DNA from: JAHEDH01 sp963753285 | Lineage (GTDB): Bacteria > Actinomycetota > Acidimicrobiia > Spongiisociales > ZC4RG35 | Reading direction: 5' to 3' | DNA length: 64,000 nt | NCBI GenBank assembly: GCA_963753285.1 | Contig: CAVWBT010000003.1 | Span: 124,001-188,000, forward strand | Shown here: one piece after another, positions 18,749 through 27,813 of the stretch | Numbering within the stretch: position 1 is the first letter of the stretch | Layout: every line of letters starts with the position of its first letter | Translations under genes and position numbers: made by a program | Notes under the pieces: model-generated | The model's database searches: none | The model's input: only the letters and a program-made list of their open reading frames with translations | Told to the model about the DNA's origin: nothing

Positions 18749-19524
18749 CGACGTTGCCGCCTGCGCTGTCGGTCCGGTCTGGCGCTGCTCACTGGACCAA
18801 GAGCTTCGTGGTGATGACGCGCTGGGAGCTCGGGTCGCTGAGGCTCCTCCTACCGCTGATCGTTGCCATTCAGATCGTGATCGGTGGCGGGTTCGCCCTC
18901 GGGATCGGTCTCTTCTTCGACCAGATACCCGACCGAAACGCGCTGTACCTCTCCACCGGAGTCACCGTGGTGACGCTGATCACCGTCGGCCTCGTACTCG
19001 GACCGCAATTGGTCGGCAATCGGAAGACCGCCGACACGTACGACTTCCTGTGGTCGCTGCCGGTCCCTCGCACGACTCAGGCCGCCGCCTGGACCATGGT
19101 TAATGCCGTGATCGCCCTACCCGGGATGCTCGCCGCCCTGCTGATCGCCGACTGGCGCTACGACATCCCGCTGCATGTGTCGCCGTCGATCGTGCCGGCG
19201 GTGCTGCTCACGATCGTCACCGCGACGATGGTCGGGTATGCCTTCGCTCATGCCATCCGCAAGCCGATGGTGACCCAGCTCATCACTCAGCTCCTGATCT
19301 TCTTCATCCTCGGGTTCGCCCCGATCAACTTCCCGCCCGAGAACCTGCCGGGTTGGCTGGCGTCGGTGAACGAGTGGCTGCCGTTCCATCACATGGCGGT
19401 CGTGATGCGCGCAGGGCTCACCGAGAACCTGGTGACGGACGTCGGCCGTTCGTACGGGGTACTCGCGCTGTACACGGTCGCCTCGTCCGCCGTGGCGGCC
19501 TGGGTGATCGGGAGGCGGGACTGA
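18745..19524 (+). CDS. ABC-2 type permease, first subunit
   Basis: 259 residues with six hydrophobic segments. DFLWSLPVPRTTQAAAW and the closing WLASVNEWLPFHHMAVVMR motif are shared with the next gene, so the two permeases are paralogues from a duplication. The GTG start overlaps the ATPase stop by four bases, and its own stop overlaps the next ATG by one base. It forms the membrane channel of the exporter with its paralogue. Confidence 0.85.
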   Translation: MTTLPPALSVRSGAAHWTKSFVVMTRWELGSLRLLLPLIVAIQIVIGGGFALGIGLFFDQIPDRNALYLSTGVTVVTLITVGLVLGPQLVGNRKTADTYDFLWSLPVPRTTQAAAWTMVNAVIALPGMLAALLIADWRYDIPLHVSPSIVPAVLLTIVTATMVGYAFAHAIRKPMVTQLITQLLIFFILGFAPINFPPENLPGWLASVNEWLPFHHMAVVMRAGLTENLVTDVGRSYGVLALYTVASSAVAAWVIGRRD

Positions 19525-20314
19525 TGGTCGCCGGGTCGAACGCCGTCGCGGTTGGGATCGCGGTCGAGGGTGGGCTGCGCCGCTGGCTCCGCTCCTATGT
19601 GATGATGATGCGCTTCGATGTCCGCGGCCTCGGCCAGTGGCTCGCGCTCGGAGTAATCATCCAGATCCTGATGGGCGCGGGCATGGCGATCATGTACGGC
19701 TTCTATCTCGGTGACATGCCGGAGATCGCCAAGGTGTTCCTGGCAACGGGCATTCCGGCGCTCGCCCTCATCCCGATCGGGTTCGTGATGGTCCCCAACA
19801 TGGTCGGCCAACAGAGGATCGCCCATACCTACGACTTCATCTGGTCGCTGCCCGTGCCCCGCCTGGCGGCGGCAGCGTCCACCTTCACCGTGTTCACGTT
19901 GATGGCGTTGCCGGGGATGGCGACCTCGCTCGGAGTGGCCGTTTGGAACTACGGCGTCGATCTGACATGGTCACCGAAGCTGATCCCTGCGGTGCTTCTG
20001 ACATCGCTGATGACCACGTCGGTCGGGTTCGGGATGGCCCACGCGATCGAGAACCCGGTCGTGATCAACTTCATCGCCAACATGATCATCTTCTTCGTCT
20101 TGCTGTTCTCCCCGATCGTGATCCCGATCACGCAGTTCCCCGACTGGCTCGCCTCTGTGCATCGTGTGCTCCCCTTCTATCACATGGCGGTGGTGATCCG
20201 TGACGCCCTCAGTACCGGCTCGTCACCGACGTGGCGACGTCGTATGTCGTGCTCGGTTTGTGGACCGCAGCCGGATGGGCCACCACGGCATGGGTCGTCG
20301 GTCGGCGCAGGTGA
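19524..20314 (+). CDS. ABC-2 type permease, second subunit, frame broken near 20219
   Basis: A paralogue of the previous permease (shared DFIWSLPVPR, WLASVHRVLPFYHMAVVIRDAL). The starting frame loses sense after about residue 232 and runs on to 20420. The expected end (LVTDVATSYVVLGLWTAAG...VVGRRR, matching the tail of the first permease) lies in another frame and stops at 20314. A single missing base at about 20217-20221 explains the break and gives about 263 residues. GGAGGCGGG precedes the ATG. Confidence 0.8.
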
Positions 20315-20346
20315 GGAGTGCCGGCCGGTTGTGCCTCCTGAACCGC

Positions 20347-21396
20347 TCAGCTCGACGGCTCGTCGATTGACGACGCCTCCGGTCGACCCCGGTCGAGCAG
20401 TCGCTCGACGGAATCGATGATTCTCGCCACCGACGGGAGCACGTCTCGCTCGAGACGCCTGGCGTATGGGATCACGCCGGTCGCGGCGACGCGTGAGAAG
20501 GGCCGATGAATCCCCGCCTCGGCGAGAACGGCGGCGATCTCTCCGGACAGGCCGAACCCGCCATAGTCCTCGTCGACCACGATCACCGTCTCACATCGAC
20601 GAGCGACATCGCACACGGTCACGACGTCGAGCGGTGACACGGTGCGGAGATCGACCACGGTGCACTCCACACCGCCCGACGCCAGTTCGGCACTCGCCTC
20701 CATCGCCCGGTGGACTCCGACGGCGAGCGAGAAGAGCGCAACGTCGGGGCCCTCGCGCCGCACCACGGCCTCACCGATCGGCACCGGCTCGATCACGTCG
20801 GGCCACTCGTCCACCAACAGCTCGGGCACATCGAGTTCGACGTCCACTCGATGTGTTCCGGCAAGCTCCTCCATCCACGTGTCCGAGAGCAGCTTGTGCT
20901 CGAGGAGGACGGAAGGGCCGTCGTGGGCGAGCAGCGACAGCGTGAGACCGGCTGCGTCCAGTGGCGTGCTGGGCACGACGACGGTGACCTCGGGGATCCC
21001 GGCGAGCAGACCCCACAGGGCCTGCTCGTGCTGGCCGGCGTCTCCGTACCCTCCGCCACAGGCGGCGCGGATCATCAGCGGAACCGGCCACCTCCGATTC
21101 GAAAGCGGCCCGATCATCGCCGCCTCGTTGATGAGCTGATGGAGGGCCACCGAGAGGAAATCGACGAACATGATCTCGACGATCGGGCGGAGACCCCCAA
21201 GCGCCGCTCCGACTCCAGCCCCCAGGAATGCCGCCTCCGAGATCGGCGCCTCGACGACCCGGTCCGGGCCGAATTCCGTGAGCAGCGACCGGCGGAGTGC
21301 GGGGACGTCCTCGCCGATCACGAGGATCCCGTCGTCGTTCGCCATCGCCTGCCCGACAGCCCGATCGATCGCCGTTGTGAGGTCGACGTGGCTCAC
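20347..21396 (-). CDS. 2-oxoacid (pyruvate/acetoin/branched-chain) dehydrogenase E1 beta subunit
   Basis: 349 residues. It has the transketolase pyrimidine-binding half (GEDVP, RVVEAPISEAAFLGAGVGAALGGLRPIVEIMFVDF) and the C-terminal half (VPSTPLDAAGLTL...ECTVVDLRTVSPLDVVTV, VIVVDEDYGGFGLSGEIAA). It pairs with the E1 alpha subunit encoded just upstream; their genes overlap as GTGA. E1 decarboxylates a 2-oxoacid or acetoin and passes the acyl group to lipoyl-E2. No E2 or E3 gene is in the window, so the substrate and complex are undetermined; an acetoin-type E1 is one possibility. Confidence 0.85.
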   Translation of the reverse strand: MSHVDLTTAIDRAVGQAMANDDGILVIGEDVPALRRSLLTEFGPDRVVEAPISEAAFLGAGVGAALGGLRPIVEIMFVDFLSVALHQLINEAAMIGPLSNRRWPVPLMIRAACGGGYGDAGQHEQALWGLLAGIPEVTVVVPSTPLDAAGLTLSLLAHDGPSVLLEHKLLSDTWMEELAGTHRVDVELDVPELLVDEWPDVIEPVPIGEAVVRREGPDVALFSLAVGVHRAMEASAELASGGVECTVVDLRTVSPLDVVTVCDVARRCETVIVVDEDYGGFGLSGEIAAVLAEAGIHRPFSRVAATGVIPYARRLERDVLPSVARIIDSVERLLDRGRPEASSIDEPSS

Positions 21397-22397
21397 AGGG
21401 CAACTCCGGCAACAGTCAGCGCAGCTTCGAGTTCCGCCTCGAGACGGGCGCGTGAATCCCGTTCGATCGCCTGTGCACGGTCCCCTATGCGCTTGGCAGC
21501 CATCCGCAGTGGATCACGATGCGGAAGCCACCGGTCACCGATCGCCTTGGCGAGCGTGCCCGTCAACCCTGCCATGTGTCGCAGCGACGAGACGTCGAAT
21601 CGACCGCCCATCGCCTCCTTCGCCACCGACAGGAGTTCCTGCGGGCTCCGCGCGGTGCGGCTGAGCGTGTCATCGAGCATGTGCCCCGAAGGTCGGCGAC
21701 ATTTCGCCACCAAGATCCCCGGCTCTCCCCGTCTCGCCGACGCAACGAGCGGTCCGGCCGCCCTCGAGACCGCGAGCACATCGGTGCCGTCGACGACCCT
21801 GGTGTTCAAGTCGAAGCTACGAGCACGACCGGCGATCGATCCGGACGTGAGACGGTCCGTTCTGGTCGTCGCCGCCCACTGGTTGTCCTTGCACACGAAC
21901 AGAACAGGCAGGTTCCAGACGGACGCGAGGTTCCACGCCTCCATCACCATCCCCTGATTCACGGCGCCGTCACCGAAGAAGCCGACTGCGATCGATCCGG
22001 GTCGGAGCCGCTGCGCGGCCAGCGCCAATCCGCAGGCGAGCGGCGCTGGCGAGCCGACGATGCCGGTCGAGGCAGCTCGGCGATCAGGTGAGAACAGATG
22101 CATGTGGCCGCCACGCCCGGCGTTCAATCCGTCGTCTCGACCGAGCACCTCGAGGGCGATCGCCGCCGCCGATACACCGTGTGCGAGCAGGGCCGGGGTC
22201 GGCCGGTAATCGAGCGCGAGCGCGTCCTCTGGTTCGAGATGGTCGAAGAGGCCGGCAACCACTCCCTCCTCGCCGATCCCCAGGTGCATCTCACCCGAGA
22301 CGAGGCCGCGCCGCCACAGGGCGGCCAAGGTCTCCTCGAAGGCCCGCATCCGCACCATCGACGAATACAACCGTTCGAGGTCGGGAGCATCACTCAT
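21393..22397 (-). CDS. 2-oxoacid (pyruvate/acetoin/branched-chain) dehydrogenase E1 alpha subunit
   Basis: 334 residues. The thiamine-pyrophosphate motif GDGAVNQGMVMEAWNLASVW with the closing Asn in KDNQ is complete. GRGGHMHLFS and GSIAGRARSF (His- and Arg-containing loops) match E1 alpha proteins. The longer frame to 22880 is a shadow over the SDR gene; the ATG at 22397 overlaps the SDR stop (ATGA). Order on the transcript is SDR, E1 alpha, E1 beta. Confidence 0.87.
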   Translation of the reverse strand: MSDAPDLERLYSSMVRMRAFEETLAALWRRGLVSGEMHLGIGEEGVVAGLFDHLEPEDALALDYRPTPALLAHGVSAAAIALEVLGRDDGLNAGRGGHMHLFSPDRRAASTGIVGSPAPLACGLALAAQRLRPGSIAVGFFGDGAVNQGMVMEAWNLASVWNLPVLFVCKDNQWAATTRTDRLTSGSIAGRARSFDLNTRVVDGTDVLAVSRAAGPLVASARRGEPGILVAKCRRPSGHMLDDTLSRTARSPQELLSVAKEAMGGRFDVSSLRHMAGLTGTLAKAIGDRWLPHRDPLRMAAKRIGDRAQAIERDSRARLEAELEAALTVAGVAL

Positions 22398-23203
22398 GTC
22401 CGCCCCCAGTACGAGCGCATGATCGGTTCCGCGAGACGCCACGGGATGGCGCGCTTCAGGGTCGGGGTCACCCGCACCATCGGGTCTCCGACGGTGTATC
22501 GGAACCTCCGCCGCCGCGTTCGGATGATGCGCTCGAGCAGTGAGGCGACGGCCGCAGGGTCGGAACCGGTTCGCTCGTCGTGGACGGCGACACCCAGAAC
22601 GTGCTGGAACCGGCTGCCGTACGCCGATCCCTCCGTGGCGGCGATGGCGATCCTGCGGCGGTCGGTGAACCCGGTCTTGAAGTCGGATGGCTCGATGAGG
22701 ACGACGTCGACGCCGAACGGGCTCACCTCGAATCGCAGCGCCTCCGAATACCCCTCGACGGCGAACTTCGCCGCCGAGTAGAACGGCTGGAACGGGATGG
22801 CGATCAGCCCGCCGATCGAGGACATGTTGACGATGAGGCCGGTCCCCTGGTTCCGCATCGCCGGCAGCGCCAACCGGCACATGCGGGTGATGCCGAAGAA
22901 ATTGGTCTCCATCTGGGCGTGCGCCTCCGCCGACGACGTCTCCTCTGCGGGCCCGGCGATCCCGAAGCCTGCGTTGTTGAAGAGGACGTCGATCCGGCCG
23001 TGCTCGGACAGCACATGTTGCACGAACGACTCGCAGGAGGCGTCGCTGTCCACATCGAGGTGCAGCACCGGCGACGTCTCCGACAGTGGCTGGACCTCGG
23101 TGTTGATGTCGCCACCCACCACCCGGTAGCCGCGTCCCGCCAGGTGGACCCCGCAGGCGCGACCGATGCCCGACGCCGCGCCAGTGATCACCACCACCGG
23201 CAT
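22394..23203 (-). CDS. Short-chain dehydrogenase/reductase (SDR)
   Basis: 269 residues. NAD(P)-binding TGAASGIGRA (about 7-16), NNAGFG, catalytic Ser in NMSSIGG and the Tyr-x-x-x-Lys pair in FYSAAKFAVEGY. The acceptor end resembles classical SDRs acting on hydroxy or keto groups of lipids or small alcohols. The ATG at 23203 has an AGGTGAG site; an ATG at 23224 is an alternative. First gene of a coupled three-gene run with E1 alpha and E1 beta, so it might act on the same pathway, for example acetoin or diol metabolism; that is inference. Confidence 0.85.
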   Translation of the reverse strand: MPVVVITGAASGIGRACGVHLAGRGYRVVGGDINTEVQPLSETSPVLHLDVDSDASCESFVQHVLSEHGRIDVLFNNAGFGIAGPAEETSSAEAHAQMETNFFGITRMCRLALPAMRNQGTGLIVNMSSIGGLIAIPFQPFYSAAKFAVEGYSEALRFEVSPFGVDVVLIEPSDFKTGFTDRRRIAIAATEGSAYGSRFQHVLGVAVHDERTGSDPAAVASLLERIIRTRRRRFRYTVGDPMVRVTPTLKRAIPWRLAEPIMRSYWGRT

Positions 23204-23313
23204 TCGCTCACCTGCGACTTGCATGCCATGGACGCTACGGAAGTGGACTCCGACCGCACAGGGTCTCTCGACCCGTGCGTATGGTTGGATCACGCGGCAC
23301 GAAGGAGAGACGG

Positions 23314-23694
23314 ATGAACCCACAGACTGCCCGCAGAGCCTTACTCGCTCTGCGTCTGACTCTCGGCGTGGCCGCCTACGCCGCGCCGTCCGCCGCTGCC
23401 CGCATCTTCGGGATCGATCCCGACGAGAGCCCGGCGATGGACAGCGCCGTACGGCTGTTCGGAGCGAGGGAACTCGTGCTCGGTCTCGGCCTGTTGGGAG
23501 TCGCATCGACCGGCGGACGCAAATGGCTCGTACTCGGTCTGGTCGCGGACGGCCTCGACGTGCTCACCGTGTCGTTGGGTGCACGAGACCAGAGGCTGGG
23601 ACGGCACACGGTGATCGTCGGCGGTGGACTGGCATCGACTGCGGTCGCGCTCGGACTCAGGTCGATCGCCGAGCGTCAACCCTCGAGTCGGTGA
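23314..23694 (+). CDS. Small membrane protein of unknown function (DUF4267-like)
   Basis: 126 residues with about four hydrophobic helices. The pattern RIFGIDPDESPAMDSAVRLFGARELVLGLGLL resembles DUF4267-type membrane proteins, which have no known function. GAAGGAGAG precedes the ATG. It is divergent from the SDR operon (110-base gap) and its end overlaps the convergent gene by 19 bases. Confidence 0.65.
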   Translation: MNPQTARRALLALRLTLGVAAYAAPSAAARIFGIDPDESPAMDSAVRLFGARELVLGLGLLGVASTGGRKWLVLGLVADGLDVLTVSLGARDQRLGRHTVIVGGGLASTAVALGLRSIAERQPSSR

Positions 23695-24101
23695 CGCGCC
23701 CGCCACATCCGAATCATCGTCAGCGGTCCGAATCCGAGCGAGAAGGCGACGATCGCCGCCTCGACCGCCATCTCGGGAGTGCGATCTGCGAACTTGCGGT
23801 GCTGGAGGTCGTACAGGAGGTCCATTCCGCCGAGAAACACCATCGCGCTCCCCGCTGCGATCCCGGTGGGCACGGCCTCGACGCGCTGAGCCCGAAGGCT
23901 GCGGGCTGCCAGGAGGTACGCGCCTGCCATGTAGGCGTCGGCCAGCGGGAAGGCCCGCTCGAAATCGACGTACGCCTTGTCGTCCGACGTCTTGACCAGG
24001 CCGGTGGTGAAGAACTCGACCCAGTACGCAAGCGTTGCCACCGCCGCTCCCGTCATCACGAACGCATGGACACGATCACCGGCCGGTATCGAACGAACCA
24101 T
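23676..24101 (-). CDS. Small membrane protein of unknown function
   Basis: 141 residues with about four hydrophobic segments (about 14-33, 55-66, 81-100, 110-127). I do not recognise the family. It starts 69 bases downstream of the kinase that ends the glucan operon, on the same strand, so it could be read through from that operon, but nothing in it suggests a sugar role. It converges with and overlaps the DUF4267-like gene. Confidence 0.6.
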   Translation of the reverse strand: MVRSIPAGDRVHAFVMTGAAVATLAYWVEFFTTGLVKTSDDKAYVDFERAFPLADAYMAGAYLLAARSLRAQRVEAVPTGIAAGSAMVFLGGMDLLYDLQHRKFADRTPEMAVEAAIVAFSLGFGPLTMIRMWRARHRLEG

Positions 24102-24170
24102 GTCCTCGAAGCTACCGGCCGGACAGCCGGCTGAACCGGGCCGTTGGACCCTTCGTCACGGGCGTTGCGT

Positions 24171-25259
24171 CTACCGGTCGGCGCGGGCGTCTGAGGCGCT
24201 GATCGCCCGCAGGACCTCGTCACGAGTCGCCATCGAGGTGTCACCGGGCGTGGTCATCGTGAGTGCTCCGTGAGCGACGCCGATCTCGACGGCCTCGGAC
24301 GCCTCACGACCGTCGAGGAGCGCCCAGACCACCCCTGACACGAATCCGTCGCCGCCGCCGACCCGGTCGTACACCTCGAGGTTCCGATGGAAGCGCCCGA
24401 CGTGCGTGGCGCCGTCGGCGGACAGGACGCCTCCCCAGTGGTTGAAGCCGGCGGTTCGGGAATCGCGGAGCGACATGGCGACCACCTGAACCGCGGGAAA
24501 CTCGGACCGCACCGCTTCGGCGAGCTCTCCGAATCGCTCGGGCCGGCTCACCCAGTCCTCTACCGGACGATCCTCGATGTCGAATCCAAGCCCGGTGCGA
24601 TAGTCCTCGATGCTGCCGAAGGCTACGTCGACGTGCTCGAGCATCCGACGATTCACGGCGACCGGATCACGCCCCGGCTCTCTCCAGAGCGACGCACGGA
24701 GGTTGACGTCATAGGACACCACGGTCCCGGCGGATCGGGCGGCCTGCACCCCTTCCAGCGCGAGCTCGGCGCACGAATCGGACAGTCCGCAGAAGATCCC
24801 ACCGGTGTGGAACCATCGGGTCCCCTTCTCGCCGGAACAATCGGTCCAGTCGACGTCGCCCGGGGCCATCTTCGACGCCGCACTGTTCGCCCGGTCCGAA
24901 ACGCCGAGCGGCGGACGGATCCCAAAGCCCTTCTCGGTGAAGTTCAGCCCGACCCGGGTGAACCCGAGTCCGTCGAACGGAACCCACGACACGTGATCGA
25001 GGCTCACTCCTCCGGCCATCATCAGGTCCTCGGCGAGCCGACCGACCTCGTTGTCGACCAGCGCAGTGACCACTGCCGACCGCATCCCGAACACCTTCGA
25101 GATGGCGCGGGCGACGTTGTACTCGCCGCCTCCCTCGTGCACTTCGAAGCTCCTGGCCGTCCTCACCCTCCCGAAGCCGGGGTCGAGACGAAGCATGACC
25201 TCGCCGAGGGACACGCAGTCCCATCGGGTGTCCCCACGTGGGAGCAGATCGATCGTCAT
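24171..25259 (-). CDS. kdgK: PfkB-family sugar kinase, 2-keto-3-deoxygluconate kinase candidate
   Basis: 362 residues. N-terminal SLGEVMLRLDPG and GGGEYNVARAISKVFG are typical of ribokinase-fold kinases acting on KDG; the C-terminal DRVGGGDGFVSGVVWALL is PfkB signature 2 with the catalytic Asp in GGD. Expected reaction: KDG plus ATP gives KDPG. Its ATG overlaps the stop of the KDPG aldolase gene (ATGA), which strongly supports this substrate. It is the last gene of the nine-gene glucan operon. The specificity is inferred from family and neighbours. Confidence 0.85.
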   Translation of the reverse strand: MTIDLLPRGDTRWDCVSLGEVMLRLDPGFGRVRTARSFEVHEGGGEYNVARAISKVFGMRSAVVTALVDNEVGRLAEDLMMAGGVSLDHVSWVPFDGLGFTRVGLNFTEKGFGIRPPLGVSDRANSAASKMAPGDVDWTDCSGEKGTRWFHTGGIFCGLSDSCAELALEGVQAARSAGTVVSYDVNLRASLWREPGRDPVAVNRRMLEHVDVAFGSIEDYRTGLGFDIEDRPVEDWVSRPERFGELAEAVRSEFPAVQVVAMSLRDSRTAGFNHWGGVLSADGATHVGRFHRNLEVYDRVGGGDGFVSGVVWALLDGREASEAVEIGVAHGALTMTTPGDTSMATRDEVLRAISASDARADR

Positions 25260-25936
25260 TCAGTCCCCTCTTTTCTCACGGATGCGACCGCCTGTGCCGC
25301 CGAGACGAGCCTGCCATTGATCTCGCTCCAGTCACCCGCTGCCAGCGCACCGGTCGGGAACAGGGACGAACCTGCTCCCACCGCTACGGCACCCGCGTCG
25401 AACCAGTCGCGCAGTTGGTCGGGCTTCGGGTCGATGCCGCCGGACGGAATGGCCGGGAAGTCACCGAACACCGATCTGAGGGCTCGGAGAAAGGGGGGCC
25501 CACCGAGCAGGTCGACGGGAAACAGCTTGACAGCGTCACACCCCAACTCCAGCGCGGTGTGAACCTCGGTCGGAGTGGCACAGCCGGGAAACCAGGCAAC
25601 GCTCTCGGACCTGCACCGAACTCCGACTTCCGGGGTGAGTATCGGTGAGAAGACGAAGCGGGCACCTGCGTCGATCGCCGCCGACGCCGAGGCGGCATCG
25701 AGCACGGTTCCGGCGCCGACCGTCAAAGGAAGCCCATCCCCGTCGATGCGTTGGACCAACGCTCCCAATGCTGCGAGAACGCCGGGCCCTCGTAACGCCA
25801 CCTCCATCACATGGAGCCCGGCGTCGACGATTGCATTCGCGGCCCGCCAGAGGACATCCGCATCAGAGCTGGCGAGCAACGGGACCACGCCACTCGAAGC
25901 GACCGATGCCAGCGCCGGATGACCATCCGATGTCAT
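25256..25936 (-). CDS. eda: 2-dehydro-3-deoxy-phosphogluconate (KDPG) aldolase
   Basis: 226 residues. The class I aldolase motifs are clear: VMEVALRG with Glu45 as the general base and DAVKLFPVDLLGG with Schiff-base Lys137; TVGAGTVLD and IPSGGID bind the phosphate. It cleaves KDPG to pyruvate and glyceraldehyde-3-phosphate. The ATG at 25936 overlaps the SMP-30 gene's stop, and its own stop overlaps the kinase ATG. The upstream frame to 26092 is a shadow. Confidence 0.92.
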   Translation of the reverse strand: MTSDGHPALASVASSGVVPLLASSDADVLWRAANAIVDAGLHVMEVALRGPGVLAALGALVQRIDGDGLPLTVGAGTVLDAASASAAIDAGARFVFSPILTPEVGVRCRSESVAWFPGCATPTEVHTALELGCDAVKLFPVDLLGGPPFLRALRSVFGDFPAIPSGGIDPKPDQLRDWFDAGAVAVGAGSSLFPTGALAAGDWSEINGRLVSAAQAVASVRKEGTE

Positions 25937-26814
25937 GGCGTACCAGGAGCTATCTCGGATGGAACTCCGACTACCCCCGGCTCGACCACGAACAAGGCGC
26001 CGTCGTGGGGACGCGGAGGGTCGGCGGTCGAGGATCCGACGGCGGCGGTGGTGATGAACAGCCGGTCGAGGGCCGGTCCCCCGAACGCGCACGAGGTGAT
26101 TCTCGATACAGGCAGATGGACCTCACCGATCAGTTCGGCGTTGGGCGAATATCGCAAAACCTTGCCTCCGCCGAACAGCGCCAGCCACAGACAGCCCTCG
26201 GAATCGATGGTGAGCCCATCTGGGACGCCCGCCTCGTCCGGCACGGAGACCCAGGGGCGTCGCCCTGACACCGTGCCGGTCTCGATGTCGTAGTCCATGA
26301 CATCGATGCTCTGCAGAGGGCTGTCCACGTAGAAGAGGCGGTCGCCGCCGGCGTCCCAGGCAAGACCGTTCGACACGGTCACCCCACCGAAGAGCGTCCT
26401 GACCTCACCGTCGGTGTCGCGGACGTAGAGGGCGCCCGTTGGGGTTCGATCATCGGTTATCGAGCCCGCGACGAACCGTCCTACCGGGTCGAGCGCCCCG
26501 TCGTTCATTCGCTGCGTGTCGACCTCGAGCACCTCGTTGACGACTTCCACACGATCGCCGTTGAGCGTCGCGAAACCCTGGCGGACGGCGAGTAGGTATC
26601 CCGACTCACCGTGCAGGGCGATGGCGCCGACGTCGGTTCCGGCCGGGACGGTGGTCGTGACGCAAGAGTCCGGATCGGTGAAGTGGACATGCCCGGCGAG
26701 GATGTCCACCCAAGCGAGTAGTGCCCTGCGATGGTCCCACACCGGGCCTTCACCGAGCCGCGCTGTCAGGTCGATCACGACGTCCACGTCGTCCCAGGTG
26801 AACACGTCCGACAT
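25933..26814 (-). CDS. SMP-30/gluconolactonase-family lactonase
   Basis: 293 residues, six-bladed propeller. Metal-binding residues are visible: Glu in ARLGEGPVW, Asn in RMNDG, Asn in VSNGLAWD and Asp in GVPDGLTID. The family opens sugar lactones such as glucono-1,5-lactone to the acid. The ATG at 26814 has GGGAG five bases upstream, so it is preferred to the GTG at 26817. It sits between the GH16 lipoprotein gene and KDPG aldolase, placing it between an SDR sugar dehydrogenase and the sugar-acid dehydratase in the proposed pathway. Confidence 0.88.
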   Translation of the reverse strand: MSDVFTWDDVDVVIDLTARLGEGPVWDHRRALLAWVDILAGHVHFTDPDSCVTTTVPAGTDVGAIALHGESGYLLAVRQGFATLNGDRVEVVNEVLEVDTQRMNDGALDPVGRFVAGSITDDRTPTGALYVRDTDGEVRTLFGGVTVSNGLAWDAGGDRLFYVDSPLQSIDVMDYDIETGTVSGRRPWVSVPDEAGVPDGLTIDSEGCLWLALFGGGKVLRYSPNAELIGEVHLPVSRITSCAFGGPALDRLFITTAAVGSSTADPPRPHDGALFVVEPGVVGVPSEIAPGTP

Positions 26815-26832
26815 CACCGCTCCCTTCGGTCG

Positions 26833-27813
26833 CTACTGATCGGCATCGACCCGTTGGTATACGCGCACGTGGTCGACGTACATGTACACCGGGAACTCCA
26901 GCTCGGGTGAGATGAACCCACCGAGCGTGCCGCCGAGGGCGGTGTTGAGGATGATGAAGAACGGCTGGTCGAACACCCATTCGCGACCGCTCAACGAGTC
27001 CGGGGTCTTCTCGGCGTACTGCTCGCCGTCGAAGAACCACCGAATGCCGTCCTCGTCCCAATCGATGGCGAAGGTGTGGAAGTCGTCTTCGACCGGGAAG
27101 TCGAGCCGATTCCATGTCGTCAGGCCCCCTGCGCCTGCGTAGCCAGGACCGTGGATGGTGCCGAGCACGAGGTCGGGTTCTTTCCCCGTGTACTCCATGA
27201 TGTCGATCTCGCCAACGGTCGGCCACTCGGCCAGAGCCGGGTCTTCGAGGTCGTCTCGACCGAAGTTCGAGCCGAGCATCCAGAACGCCGGCCAGGTCCC
27301 TTTGCCGCCGGGAACCTTGATGCGGGCCTCGATGTAGCCGTACTGGAACTCCTGGAGGCCCTGGGAGAGCATCCTGGCCGACGTGTAGTAGCTGCCCTCG
27401 TACTGCTCCTCGCGGCCTTCGATGACGAGCAGGCCATTCTCGACGCGGGCGTTCTCTGGGCGGTCGGTGTAGAACTGGGCCTCGCCGTTGCCCCAGCCCC
27501 ATCCGCCGATGTCGTACGTCCAGTTGTCCAGATCGATGCTCTCGCCGTCGAACTCATCGCTCCACACGAGTTCGTAGCCCTCGGGTGGGTCGATCGGCAT
27601 GGGATCGGGCACGACGATCGTGGTCGTTGTCGTGGACGGTGGCGGCGCCGTCGTTGTCGTCGCCTCGGGTGCGGCCGTCGTCTGCGTGGTCGCCGGCGGA
27701 GCAGCGGTTGTAACGGTCGTCTCTTCGCTCTCGGTGGCAGTTCCCGCGCAGGCAGAGAGCACCAATGCAGCGGCAAGCATCGGAACGGCGATCCGACGGT
27801 GAGCATGGTTCAT
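26833..27813 (-). CDS. GH16 beta-1,3-glucanase (laminarinase) lipoprotein
   Basis: 326 residues. A lipoprotein signal ends in LSAC (Cys22); a Thr/Ala/Pro-rich linker of about 45 residues follows; the GH16 domain spans about 80-325. The catalytic motif EIDIME gives nucleophile Glu202, Asp204 and acid/base Glu207. WPAFWMLG and HTFAIDWDEDGIRWFFDG are typical of the laminarinase branch. It should cut beta-1,3-glucan at the outer face of the membrane, next to the sugar-binding lipoprotein. Its ATG overlaps the SDR stop (ATGA). The bacterial enzyme may also accept mixed-linkage glucan. Confidence 0.92.
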   Translation of the reverse strand: MNHAHRRIAVPMLAAALVLSACAGTATESEETTVTTAAPPATTQTTAAPEATTTTAPPPSTTTTTIVVPDPMPIDPPEGYELVWSDEFDGESIDLDNWTYDIGGWGWGNGEAQFYTDRPENARVENGLLVIEGREEQYEGSYYTSARMLSQGLQEFQYGYIEARIKVPGGKGTWPAFWMLGSNFGRDDLEDPALAEWPTVGEIDIMEYTGKEPDLVLGTIHGPGYAGAGGLTTWNRLDFPVEDDFHTFAIDWDEDGIRWFFDGEQYAEKTPDSLSGREWVFDQPFFIILNTALGGTLGGFISPELEFPVYMYVDHVRVYQRVDADQ

